The notes: generated by a model from the letters alone, not told the origin. Counted from the first letter of the stretch, positions 1 to 7,650 are shown. The stretch is DNA of 21,993 nt from Methanomethylovorans sp. PtaU1.Bin073 (GCA_002067265.1 MVQW01000003.1:1-21993), one strand, 5' to 3'. A program made the numbers and translations.

Positions 1-34
1 CCAATTTATTTATATTCTGCACTGAGTTTTTAAG

Positions 35-50
35 TTTGTAAATTTACAAA
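35..50. repeat. Perfect 16-bp palindrome
   Basis: TTTGTAAATTTACAAA reads the same on both strands. It is a plausible dimeric-repressor operator, but AT-rich palindromes also occur by chance in such DNA. Confidence 0.5.
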
Positions 51-196
51 TTTTGAAACAACGATTATTCTAATTAAACTGCCTGATAAGCTCTGTCTTT
101 CCCACTCTTCTCTTTCCTGTGATCACTAAAAAAGAGGGACTGCTCTCATTAAGCAGTTGTATGAGTGCCAGTTCTTTTTCTCTGTTGTAGAATTGC

Positions 197-222
197 ATAA
201 TCATTACTTTTGTAATCATTAT
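197..222. repeat. Inverted repeat, 11-bp arms, 4-nt spacer
   Basis: ATAATCATTAC (197-207) and GTAATCATTAT (212-222) pair at 10 of 11 positions around TTTT. This is upstream of the integrase, and its role is unknown. Confidence 0.45.
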
Positions 223-251
223 ATTTATAATCGTTCATTGATTATATGGTC

Positions 252-287
252 CTTCGGAAATCAGGTGTACCTTAGGAAATGAGGCGT
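252..287 (+). repeat. Tandem pair of 17-nt direct repeats, 19-nt period
   Basis: CTTCGGAAATCAGGTGT (252-268) is followed two bases later by CTTAGGAAATGAGGCGT (271-287), matching at 14 of 17 positions. A period of 19 places the copies on nearly the same DNA face. Possible roles are integrase arm-type sites or a regulator binding site (inference). Confidence 0.55.
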
Positions 288-430
288 TCTATAATATTTT
301 AGGTTCTATTCAACATCGTGTGGGTAATTTCAACACCAATACATCTCTAATCTTCTTTAGGACTACAATTCTCGGCTCTGTAGATAGCCTATAGGTTTTC
401 GATAAGTTTATATCTTAATCAGTAGTAGTA

Positions 431-450
431 GAGCTTGGAGAATCAAGCTC
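431..450 (+). promoter_or_regulatory. Hairpin presenting the integrase Shine-Dalgarno
   Basis: GAGCTTG (431-437) and CAAGCTC (444-450) form a perfect 7-bp stem that ends directly before the ATG at 451. The loop carries most of the GGAG ribosome-binding sequence (437-440). The structure could limit initiation of the recombinase and so keep its level low, which is inferred from position only. Confidence 0.55.
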
Positions 451-1773
451 ATGAAAAACAAAACTCAAAAACAATCCTCTGATTCTGAGGATAGGCACAA
501 CTCCATAGACATCCTTCTGAATGACCCTGACTTCATTGAGCTTGCTTACACAATCAAAGCAAGAAAAGAAGGGTCGATTAACAATCTCGCTAAGGCGTTG
601 TGCAAGTACCTTGACATGATTGAGACCAAATATCATAAGGTCTGCACTTATAACGACATACTCAAAGATGCAAAGAAAGAGCAAAAGGAAATCGATGATG
701 TAGATGACCGTACAGTAGGCAAGTATCTCAGTTATTTTCCGAGATACCTTGCAGACATCGGACTTGCCGAAAGCACCATCGAGCTTTATTACAACAATGT
801 TGTCAGGTTCTACAAGAGAAAGAATGTGCAGTTGCCATATAATGGTCTTGAGAAATGCAACGTCAAGAAATCAAACTTCTTCATACCTGAGAAGTCGGAC
901 ATCCAAAGTGCTCTCAAGCATGGTTCCATTGTGTTGCAAGCACTCATACTGAGTCAGATATCAAGTGGTGTTGGCACTGCTGAAGTGATGTCACTGACAC
1001 GGGATGACTTCTGGAAAGGCTACGACAAAGTCACGGGGGTCACCACACTGAACCCTACAAGAAAGAAGACCAACGAGCACTATTACACATTCCTCAACCC
1101 GGAAGCTTCCAAAGCAGTCATACAGATGCTGAAGGAGAGGACCGATGATGACCCACGGCTATTCAAATTCAGGTCTGAGGCTGCCATCACGAGCCTGTAC
1201 AGCAGACTCGATGAGGCTTGCGGTTATGTTCAGATTAAAGGTCAATATGGAAAGATACGCAGCCACAACATGAGGAAGTACTTTAATCAGACCATGCGTG
1301 ACGCTGGAATGCCTGTTGACCTTGTGGACTACTTGTCCGGAAGGAAGGAGACATCGACAAGGGCTGCATACAGTGAGAAACGTCCTGCTCAACTCAAAGA
1401 GATATACATGGAATACATGGATGCTCTCTATGTGACCACCGATGTCATCAAGCCGGACCAAGAGACCATAGACAACCTGAAGGCTAAAAACAGAGAGCTT
1501 GAAGAGCAGGTTGCACAAATCCAGAAGAGCAATGAAGCGCAAGTAACTGAACTGAAGAAGAGCTACGATGAAAAACTTGCACAAATGCAGATGAAAACAG
1601 ATGAGAACAGTCAGAAAATGGAAGCAAAAGTGACTAAGCTTGCTGCCATTGTTGATGAATACATAGTGCATAAAATTGATGGTGAGGATGTCTATGAGCC
1701 TGTTTATCCGGCTCCACCTATTGGAAGGCCTACCACTCCTCCCATCAAGAAGGTCAAATCCGAAACAAAATGA
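451..1773 (+). CDS. Archaeal tyrosine recombinase (integrase) with coiled-coil tail
   Basis: This 440-aa protein probably catalyses integration or excision of the element to which this end of the window belongs. Residues about 80-125 form a helical SAM-like DNA-binding region. The catalytic domain spans about 145-325 and contains HNMR (H272, R275), a candidate catalytic lysine in the RKK at 204-206, and the nucleophile candidate Y307. The usual first arginine, expected just before the A-E pair at 177-178, is Gly175, and the second-histidine region reads SGRKE. Related archaeal integrase-like proteins also vary here (recollection), so activity is uncertain. Residues 335-400 are a strongly predicted coiled coil, followed by a proline-rich basic tail. 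The start is supported by GGAG at 437-440, and a hairpin follows the stop. What else it could be: an XerC/D-like resolvase of a plasmid. Confidence 0.82.
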   Translation: MKNKTQKQSSDSEDRHNSIDILLNDPDFIELAYTIKARKEGSINNLAKALCKYLDMIETKYHKVCTYNDILKDAKKEQKEIDDVDDRTVGKYLSYFPRYLADIGLAESTIELYYNNVVRFYKRKNVQLPYNGLEKCNVKKSNFFIPEKSDIQSALKHGSIVLQALILSQISSGVGTAEVMSLTRDDFWKGYDKVTGVTTLNPTRKKTNEHYYTFLNPEASKAVIQMLKERTDDDPRLFKFRSEAAITSLYSRLDEACGYVQIKGQYGKIRSHNMRKYFNQTMRDAGMPVDLVDYLSGRKETSTRAAYSEKRPAQLKEIYMEYMDALYVTTDVIKPDQETIDNLKAKNRELEEQVAQIQKSNEAQVTELKKSYDEKLAQMQMKTDENSQKMEAKVTKLAAIVDEYIVHKIDGEDVYEPVYPAPPIGRPTTPPIKKVKSETK

Positions 1774-1800
1774 CTGGATTCCATCCAGTCATTACTTTAT
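1771..1800 (+). terminator. Hairpin overlapping the integrase stop codon
   Basis: TGACTGGAT (1771-1779) and ATCCAGTCA (1783-1791) form a perfect 9-bp stem with a 3-nt loop. The first three bases are the TGA stop itself. A TTACTTTAT tract follows, consistent with termination. Confidence 0.65.
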
Positions 1801-1866
1801 AGAAAGATGTCTACCATTTTTATTTAAGCCCGTAGCGAGGTAAATCCGGGTCATGCATTCGATGCC

Positions 1867-2892
1867 ATGAGGCCAAACGCCAGAGAAAGTCAGATTCTAA
1901 AAGTCGAGTCCATGCATGCCGATGTTGCCCAGGCAGGCTCCCGTCTAAAAGACCCTGCAGGAATCAACATCTCACTGCTGTTTGCCATTGGATGTCGGGA
2001 AGCTGACCTCAACAATGCATTTACATGGGGAATTGGCAGGTCACTTACTACTCAGACTCGCGAAGACGAAGGCAAGGACAGGCCAAAAGTGACAGGCGTA
2101 GCCATTGCCGGAGAAAGCTGCTCAAAACCAAGCATCGTGTTTCAAAAAAGCTGGCCGGAAACTCTCATATCAAGCGTACTTTGTAAAAATTATTTGTATT
2201 CTAAACCTCAAAAAGTACCATATATATCCGATATTAATGGTACTTTTCAGACAAATGAATACAAAATAAATTCACGATGTTCTCTCGTTGATAGACTTTT
2301 TTCTGACCAAAAAGTAATTGCCCTCTTGAAAAATGAGCAGATAATTTTGACAAGCGACCTGATAGCCAAGCATTGTGCCAGAAAGATCAAACTGGACTTC
2401 TACACCCTACATCCCGACAATACGATCAACTTCGTCATGTTCGAATCCAAGAACGAATATGCCATTAGTCGCCTGAAACTCTTCCTCGACAATCTGGGCA
2501 TTCCCTACGTTATCGAGCGAATAGTTCCCATCGTCAGAATCAAACAAAATCCTGACCAATTCCATGTCTGGATTCTCCTCAGCAACACTCCTGCCGACAA
2601 GGCACGTGCCTTTGCCGAGTCAATTCTCAAGACAGCAGGATTCAAAGTGAAAGGCGACAAAGAAATAGAGTACTATCCCAGGCAAACCAAGAGGAACACG
2701 CATGACATCGGAGAACGCATACCTATGCCCTTTGGTGCCAATTCGCAAGTTCTGGTCGATTGCAAATTTGTGAAGGACTTCGATGAGATGACTATAGGCT
2801 GCGTAGACCTTTCCTCGCAGCCTTCAGATTTGGAACCAAATAAATGGATTAGCGGCGAAGGAGATGATTCGTCAGTTGCATTTGAGGTGTGA
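1867..2892 (+). CDS. Divergent TOTE/AEP-type primase-polymerase protein
   Basis: The C-terminal half (about 165-310) resembles the archaeo-eukaryotic primase domain of TOTE-type and plasmid PrimPols. It has a strand ending in FHVWI with H233 in the place of the primase 'sxH' histidine, the segment EYYPRQTK (268-275), and a late MPFGANSQVLVD strand. Such enzymes prime or extend DNA for plasmid-like elements. The first acidic motif, usually DxD, reads FESK around E193 and lacks the second acid, so catalysis may be lost. Residues 1-85 have no recognisable similarity. The gene looks mosaic: 2116-2330 is much more AT-rich than its flanks and holds an 11-bp inverted repeat. No clear Shine-Dalgarno precedes the ATG at 1867, so the N terminus is uncertain. 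The frame also continues past the TGA into a protease fragment. Confidence 0.55.
   Translation: MRPNARESQILKVESMHADVAQAGSRLKDPAGINISLLFAIGCREADLNNAFTWGIGRSLTTQTREDEGKDRPKVTGVAIAGESCSKPSIVFQKSWPETLISSVLCKNYLYSKPQKVPYISDINGTFQTNEYKINSRCSLVDRLFSDQKVIALLKNEQIILTSDLIAKHCARKIKLDFYTLHPDNTINFVMFESKNEYAISRLKLFLDNLGIPYVIERIVPIVRIKQNPDQFHVWILLSNTPADKARAFAESILKTAGFKVKGDKEIEYYPRQTKRNTHDIGERIPMPFGANSQVLVDCKFVKDFDEMTIGCVDLSSQPSDLEPNKWISGEGDDSSVAFEV
2211..2247. repeat. 11-bp perfect inverted repeat in an AT-rich segment
   Basis: AAAAGTACCAT (2211-2221) and ATGGTACTTTT (2237-2247) are exact reverse complements around a 15-nt AT-rich spacer. It lies inside the primase-like ORF. It could be an operator or origin element from the donor sequence, or an insertion scar. 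Confidence 0.55.
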
Positions 2893-2898
2893 TTCAAG

Positions 2899-3075
2899 GT
2901 GAAAATATATCTGAGCTTCCCTTGCTCCGATATGCCACAACCTGGGGACAGTGGTTCTCCCATCCTGCAGGCCGGAAAGGTCATAGGGTTTATATCATCG
3001 GCACTATTAACCGATTGCATGGGAGTGGCAATTTCATCTGATGTCCTTCGCAGCATGAGAGGAGTACAAAGGTGA
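2899..3075 (+). pseudogene. C-terminal fragment of a trypsin-like serine protease
   Basis: Reading from a GTG at 2899 (or ATG 2932) gives a short open stretch containing PGDSGSPI at about 2941-2964, the signature around the catalytic serine of trypsin/S1-type peptidases. A strand-rich end (VIGFIS, GVAISSDVL) follows, as in that family. The His and Asp catalytic motifs and most of the fold are absent, so this is a remnant. It is in the same reading frame as the primase-like ORF, which ends at the TGA at 2890-2892. The fragment may therefore be the end of a gene interrupted by the primase-like segment, or an independent relic. Confidence 0.55.
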
Positions 3076-3214
3076 CAAAACATCGACAGAAATATAGGTC
3101 TTTCACTTTGGAGACGAGATTATGTGACTTTTATCACTGTGTATTTTATCCACTGAACTTACACTGATATCCTTATTTGCTCACAAATCCTTCCTCTATT
3201 CCGGGGAGTTAAAA

Positions 3215-3394
3215 ATGAACATAGTCGTAACTTGCTACAGCTGCCGGAAAGAGTTCTTTACAGCCATTACAAACAATCAATTTGTCCGCCGCTGTCCTAA
3301 TTGCTTCAAGCTGAACAGGGTTAGAACAATCATTGATGGGAAAGCCTTCGGTGAAGATGAATATGCCCCACTGCTCGCAGCAGAATCATATTAA
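3215..3394 (+). CDS. 59-aa zinc-ribbon protein
   Basis: A short gene with a good GGGGAG Shine-Dalgarno (3203-3208) six bases before the ATG. The product has two CxxC knuckles, CYSC (C7, C10) and CPNC (C27, C30), joined by 16 residues, which is the pattern of a small zinc ribbon. A short basic stretch (KLNRVR) follows, then an acidic and alanine-rich tail. Such proteins bind nucleic acid or act as adaptors, and no specific function can be assigned. It lies alone between the protease remnant and the subtilase and probably belongs to the mobile element. Confidence 0.65.
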   Translation: MNIVVTCYSCRKEFFTAITNNQFVRRCPNCFKLNRVRTIIDGKAFGEDEYAPLLAAESY

Positions 3395-3576
3395 GCCTAT
3401 CATTTTTTGTTTGCTTACTGGTCGGCTATGCTGTGTCAGAGCCATCTCTGTTATCGACTACGTGAATAACTTCCACCACCTAAGATTAAACGGTTTTTGA
3501 ATCCGATTCATAACGCAAATCTTATCTACTCAACAATGAAACATTACAGCACTGAATTAAATGTTGGTGTGGTGAA

Positions 3577-5235
3577 ATGAAATTACATATCGGATATTGG
3601 ATACTTACATTGATTGCTATTTGCTCATTAATGATGCTGATAGTACCAGCATCAGCAATACAAGATACAAGCTCAGATGACATACTAGAGAAAAGTGTAG
3701 ATGTTCAGAAGACTGAAAAGTACGTTCCAGGTGAGATACTTGTCAAATTCAAGCCCGGACTTTCGGATAAAGAAATTAAAGATATCAACTCCAAACACGA
3801 GACCTCTGTCCTGTACACAAGCCCATATGCAGGCTTCAAGACACTGAAGGTTCCAAAGACCAAGACCGTCGAAGAGATGGCCGAGATTTATAGCAAGAAC
3901 CCAAATGTCGAGTATGCAGTGCCAAATTATGTCATGTATGCGACCATGGTGCCTACTGACCCCCTTTATGGCTACCAGTGGAACTTCTATAGTCAATATG
4001 GCATAGATGTCGAGCGGGCATGGGACATATCCAACGGGGATGGAGTAGTTGTTGCTGTGATTGACACTGGGGTTACAAGAGGTCCTGACCTTGCAAATAC
4101 TATAATCCTTCAAGGATACGATTTTGTAAATGCCGATACATACCCAACAGATGACAATGGTCATGGAACACATGTGACGGGAACCATAGCCCAGAGCACA
4201 AACAATGAAGGCGTTGCAGGTGTGGCTTATGGCTGTACAATAATGCCCGTGAAGGTATTGGATGCAAGTGGAAGCGGGACCCTCGCCCAGCTTGTAGATG
4301 GGATATATTATGCTGCTGGCTATAATCCTGATGGCGGACCAACAGCACAGGTACCAGCACAAGTAATAAGCATGAGTCTGGGATTCCCTCCTTCTGTAAC
4401 AGCAAGGAAACTAGCTCCTCTATTCCCGGCACTTGACTATGCATACTCCAAAGGTATTGTCATAGTAGCCGCTGCTGGCAACGATGGTGTCTCAAAAATA
4501 GGTTATCCGGCAGCCTATGATAAGTGCATAGCAGTTGGTGCAACCAGATACGATGGAACCCGTTCATATTACTCAAACTACGGAAGTGCCCTTGACATAA
4601 TGGCACCTGGAGGAGATACGAGGGTAGACCAGAACAATGATGGCGTGTTAGATGGCATACTCCAGAACACCTTCGGTTCAGATGGTAACTTCGACTACTT
4701 CTTATATCAGGGAACATCAATGGCAACTCCGCATGTATCCGGTGTTGCTGCCTTGCTCATAGCAAAGGATACTACCATTAAACCAGAAGGTGTACGAGAG
4801 GCAATACAGTCAACTGCAAAAGATATGGGTACTCTTGGATGGGATTCTGGCTATGGATGGGGTATAGTGGATGCGTATGCAGCTCTTAACTATGAACCTG
4901 CTTCTGTAGGGACAGCATCTGACAGTGTGGATGTGGACTATAATAAAATAAAGATAGCTGGAACTAATACACTGGTCTCTGCAAAAGCTACCGTAACCAT
5001 AGTTGATACCACTACTAACAAAGGGGTAGGAGGAGTAACTGTCACGGGTAAATGGAGCGGTGCTACCACGGAGTTAGAGTCAGGTGTTACAGATAGCAAT
5101 GGTCAGGTTATTTTCTATTCCAATGATGTAAAGGTATCCAGTGGAAATGATGCAACCTTCATATTCACTGTGGATACTGTTTCCATCCCATGGGACGAAA
5201 TCGGAGCATTTAATTCAATAACTTACACGAAATGA
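3577..5235 (+). CDS. Secreted subtilisin-like serine protease (S8) with propeptide
   Basis: This 552-aa exported endopeptidase has a signal peptide at residues 1-27 (positive start, hydrophobic core, end ASA). A prodomain of the fervidolysin/inhibitor type runs from about 48 to 125 (PGEILVKFKPG ... NPNVEYAVPNY). The S8 catalytic domain covers about 130-440, with the triad D163 (VIDTG), H196 (NGHGTH) and S381 (GTSMATPH), and the oxyanion Asn302 (AAAGND). All key residues are intact. Residues 455-552 form a beta-rich Ig/CnaB-like domain, probably for substrate or surface binding. The start is preceded by GGTG sequences (3566-3574). The gene stands alone and ends in a strong terminator. It probably degrades extracellular protein or processes surface proteins. 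No sortase or PGF tail is present, so it is likely released or loosely bound. Confidence 0.93.
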   Translation: MKLHIGYWILTLIAICSLMMLIVPASAIQDTSSDDILEKSVDVQKTEKYVPGEILVKFKPGLSDKEIKDINSKHETSVLYTSPYAGFKTLKVPKTKTVEEMAEIYSKNPNVEYAVPNYVMYATMVPTDPLYGYQWNFYSQYGIDVERAWDISNGDGVVVAVIDTGVTRGPDLANTIILQGYDFVNADTYPTDDNGHGTHVTGTIAQSTNNEGVAGVAYGCTIMPVKVLDASGSGTLAQLVDGIYYAAGYNPDGGPTAQVPAQVISMSLGFPPSVTARKLAPLFPALDYAYSKGIVIVAAAGNDGVSKIGYPAAYDKCIAVGATRYDGTRSYYSNYGSALDIMAPGGDTRVDQNNDGVLDGILQNTFGSDGNFDYFLYQGTSMATPHVSGVAALLIAKDTTIKPEGVREAIQSTAKDMGTLGWDSGYGWGIVDAYAALNYEPASVGTASDSVDVDYNKIKIAGTNTLVSAKATVTIVDTTTNKGVGGVTVTGKWSGATTELESGVTDSNGQVIFYSNDVKVSSGNDATFIFTVDTVSIPWDEIGAFNSITYTK

Positions 5236-5244
5236 ACAAAACAG

Positions 5245-5280
5245 ATAGGACCCCATTAAGGTCCTATAAATTATTTTTAT
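5245..5280 (+). terminator. Terminator after the subtilase gene
   Basis: ATAGGACC (5245-5252) and GGTCCTAT (5260-5267) form a perfect 8-bp stem with a 7-nt loop. The T-rich tract AAATTATTTTTAT follows. Confidence 0.75.
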
Positions 5281-5839
5281 TCATCTTGCTTACATCTCCA
5301 ACTTGTCACTGTTCGCTTAAATACCTTTGAATATCACATACCCTCGACGTAGTCAACTTTCCACAATTCCTTCGTAGGATGCTTTCAGTGATGATTTTGG
5401 GCTCACTCATAGGGACACATCACCCATGCCAAGATAATTGAACCTGTGGGCTCTCAATCGATGCCAAAGTCAGTATTTGACCCTGAATCTTCTGAACTGC
5501 ACCCCGGACAAAATGAAGAGGTGAATGGAAAGTACACTGTACTCCGAGACAACTGTGTACTCAGAAGAGACAGTGTACTTCAAGAGTATGCTGCACACTG
5601 AACATTATGCATCTCTACGGTACTCACAATGCACAATTACTCAAACGAGTGCTAACTTCATGAACTAAGTGTGAGCATTAATATCCCGAGGATTAGGGAT
5701 GTGCACCTCAACGAAAAATGGTAAGTGTGTGCTCATTGAAGATGGATAGGATAGTTTCTGGCCTAATGGTCTTGGCTTATAAGAACTCTTGCTTATGAAA
5801 AATGGCTTGACAGCAAAAATTTGTTCTAGATATACATAG
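5281..5839. other. Spacer with degraded sequence, no intact gene
   Basis: This holds the left copy of a decayed coding sequence (see the pseudogene entry). A 46-codon open stretch at 5461-5601 (+) encodes a repeated VLRD-type motif because the DNA repeats TGTACT about every 20 bases (5539-5580). It has no convincing ribosome-binding site and is not called as a gene. The remainder, to 5839, shows nothing recognisable. Confidence 0.45.
5319..5510 (-). pseudogene. Left decayed copy of an unknown coding sequence
   Basis: On the minus strand this reads TKELWKVDYVEGM then stops. The right copy at 7685-7909 reads TKELIKVDYVEGI in the matching place. The DNA of the two copies is identical over TCGACGTAGTCAACTTT (5344-5360 and 7716-7732) and at 30 of 34 positions through 5377/7749. 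Further shared blocks such as GGCTCACTCA occur at 5400-5409 and 7772-7781. The frame is broken by stops. The parent protein was not recognised. Confidence 0.4.
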
Positions 5840-5881
5840 TTGCCACTCACAAAAAATGTAGTCATGGCATCACTTTTTCGA

Positions 5882-5906
5882 TATAAAAATCATACTATTT
5901 TATATA
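5882..5906 (+). promoter_or_regulatory. TATA-box-like elements before the CDF gene
   Basis: TATAAAAA (5882-5889) and TTTATATAAT (about 5897-5906) lie 30-54 bases before the ATG at 5936. Either would start transcription just before that codon, which argues against the upstream ATG at 5840 as the start. Confidence 0.45.
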
Positions 5907-5935
5907 ATACTGTATCAATCTGTTCTGAGATACTG

Positions 5936-6811
5936 ATGGATGCACGCTACAGAAAAATCCGAAATATAATGATTCTGATTCTGTTCCTCAACCTGGCAGT
6001 TGCCATTGCTAAAATTGTTTATGGCACTCTGACGAATACACTGAGCATGCAATCCGATGGATATCATTCCATGTTTGATGGTGTTTCCAACATAGTGGGC
6101 CTGATTGGTATTCAAGTCGCTTCTAAGCCCCCAGACACAGAACACCCATACGGGCATCGTAAATTCGAGACAATGGCCTCAGTTTTCATTGCAGTACTAC
6201 TCATATCTGTGGCTTTTAAGATAGTAAGTTCAGCTTTTTCCAGGTTTGGTAGTAATGATGTGCCCGAAGTGACTTTGATAAGTTTCTTGATAATGATAGG
6301 CACAATGATAGTGAACTACTTTGTTACAACCTATGAATATCGACGTGGAACTCAGTTACAAAGTGAAGTGCTTGTTGCCGACTCGATGCACACTAAAAGC
6401 GATATCTATGTTTCACTTTCTGTCATTATTGGACTTATTGCTATCAAAGCAGGCTTCCCAATACTCGACCCTTTGATTGCTGTTGTCATTTCAGGAGTGA
6501 TTATTCACGCAGGTTATTCTATCATCATACAAAGTGCTTCTGTTCTATGTGACGGGTCACAACTCAATCCTGAGGATATATGTGACGTAGCATATTCTGT
6601 GGAAGGAGTATTGGAATGTACTGCGATACGAACCAGAGGGGTGACAGGGAATATATTTATGGATATGAAAATTGGAGTCCGCCATAACCTCTCTATTGTC
6701 GAATCACATGCAATTGCCGACCAAGTTGAAGATAAGCTAAAAGAGCGTTTCGATGGAGTTCAAGATATAGTCATACATGTAGAACCAGCTTCACTTGAGC
6801 CAGCTTCTTGA
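5936..6811 (+). CDS. Cation diffusion facilitator (CDF) metal transporter
   Basis: A membrane exporter of divalent metals (Zn, Fe, Mn, Co or Cd) driven by proton exchange. From Met5936 the protein has 291 residues, typical of the family. Five or six transmembrane helices span about residues 10-205, followed by a cytosolic ferredoxin-like metal-sensing domain. The transport-site residues are visible: D41 with H44 and D48 in TM2 (DGYHSMFD), and H152 and D156 in TM5 (HTKSD), resembling the HxxxD pair of YiiP/FieF. The HPYGHRKFET loop (about 70-79) is also typical. The frame is open from 5840, but those 32 extra residues lack family similarity and include the TATA-like region, so the later start is preferred. 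The gene is followed by a haem-motif protein 120 bases downstream, and decayed repeats flank the pair. Metal specificity cannot be read from the sequence. Confidence 0.9.
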   Translation: MDARYRKIRNIMILILFLNLAVAIAKIVYGTLTNTLSMQSDGYHSMFDGVSNIVGLIGIQVASKPPDTEHPYGHRKFETMASVFIAVLLISVAFKIVSSAFSRFGSNDVPEVTLISFLIMIGTMIVNYFVTTYEYRRGTQLQSEVLVADSMHTKSDIYVSLSVIIGLIAIKAGFPILDPLIAVVISGVIIHAGYSIIIQSASVLCDGSQLNPEDICDVAYSVEGVLECTAIRTRGVTGNIFMDMKIGVRHNLSIVESHAIADQVEDKLKERFDGVQDIVIHVEPASLEPAS

Positions 6812-6931
6812 ATTGGAAAAACACTTTAGCGTATCTTACGTGTGATGGTTACAACCCCCAAGTAAACTGTTAAATGCTTGGATAACACCTTATTGGTAAC
6901 AGAAATAACCGGGAAAGCTGTGGTGATAAAT

Positions 6932-7588
6932 GTGAACTATAAACTAACTATGGTATTGTTCTTAGCAGTGGTAGTTTTGATTGGGGCACCTACGGTTTCG
7001 GCAAAATCTAGTTATTTGTCGTCTCTCAATCAGCACTATAACACCAGTGGTACAAACCTTGATTCATGTAAAACTTGTCATACTTCAAGTGGTGGTGGGT
7101 CCTTAAACCCCTATGGTAGGGCATATTCAAGTAATGGACGAAACTTTGCATCGATTGAAAGTCTTGACTCAGATAATGATGGCTTCACTAATATCGAAGA
7201 GATTAATGCTCTTACATTCCCTGGAGATGCCAATGACCATCCACAAACAACGTCTGCAACTCCCACTACAACAACTAACGTAACTCAGCAACAGCAGACA
7301 ACTACAATATCAGATGATGATGACAATGAACTTGAAGATGAGATGGAAGATGACGAAGTATCAGATGATAGTATTAAGGAACAACTGACGACCTCAGTAC
7401 CAGTAAGCAATGTAACTGAAGAAAAACCAGTTACACAAGTTGCAGTGAACAACACTACTCTGGAAAAGCCAACTGTGCAGGTGCCAGTAAATAACACAAC
7501 TGAGACACCAAAGTCTCCGGGATTTGAGGCTATTCTTGCAGTTGCAGGATTCCTAGTACTTGTTGGCCTTCACAGAAAACATGCCTAA
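6932..7588 (+). CDS. Surface-anchored single-CxxCH (monohaem) protein with PGF-CTERM tail
   Basis: A secreted protein of 218 aa from a GTG start preceded by GGTGAT (6922-6927). The frame is open back to TTG 6878, but the upstream residues would precede an otherwise canonical signal peptide. The signal peptide spans about residues 1-24 (ending VSA). CKTCH (C46, C49, H50) is a c-type haem-attachment motif set in the pattern GTNLDSCKTCH ... LNPYGRAY. This is followed by a Ca-binding-like loop, DSDNDGFTNIEEI (about 79-91), and FPGDANDHP, an arrangement known from small bacterial and archaeal cytochrome-like proteins. A Thr/Gln-rich and then very acidic linker with NxT sites suggests a glycosylated stalk. 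The C terminus has SPGF (195-198), a hydrophobic helix and HRKHA, the layout of an archaeosortase A substrate. It likely sits outside the membrane and may move electrons or bind metal. Haem attachment itself is unproven. Confidence 0.75.
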   Translation: MNYKLTMVLFLAVVVLIGAPTVSAKSSYLSSLNQHYNTSGTNLDSCKTCHTSSGGGSLNPYGRAYSSNGRNFASIESLDSDNDGFTNIEEINALTFPGDANDHPQTTSATPTTTTNVTQQQQTTTISDDDDNELEDEMEDDEVSDDSIKEQLTTSVPVSNVTEEKPVTQVAVNNTTLEKPTVQVPVNNTTETPKSPGFEAILAVAGFLVLVGLHRKHA

Positions 7589-7650
7589 ATCCTCATTCGT
7601 AAGAACCTATTAGAGATTAGCTTGGCAGATAAAAAGCAATAAATTAATCG

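Larger units (their letters stand above)
1..430. other. AT-rich region upstream of integrase, no gene
   Basis: No convincing coding sequence was seen on either strand. The stretch holds a perfect 16-bp palindrome (35-50), an 11-bp inverted repeat with one mismatch (197-207 and 212-222) and a pair of 17-nt direct repeats (252-287). An AT-rich TATA-like run lies at about 218-230. Such clusters next to an integrase gene are where recombinase arm sites or element control sites would be expected, but no attachment site could be identified because the other element end is unknown. Confidence 0.5.

Noticed and set aside
1..450. tRNA-derived attachment site next to the integrase
   Set aside because: No tRNA-like fold or T-loop consensus was seen.
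5840..5935. Upstream ATG of the CDF frame as the true start
   Set aside because: The extra 32 residues precede the family start and overlap TATA-like promoter sequence.
6878..6931. TTG start for the CxxCH protein
   Set aside because: It puts 18 non-signal residues in front of a canonical signal peptide; GTG 6932 has GGTGAT before it.
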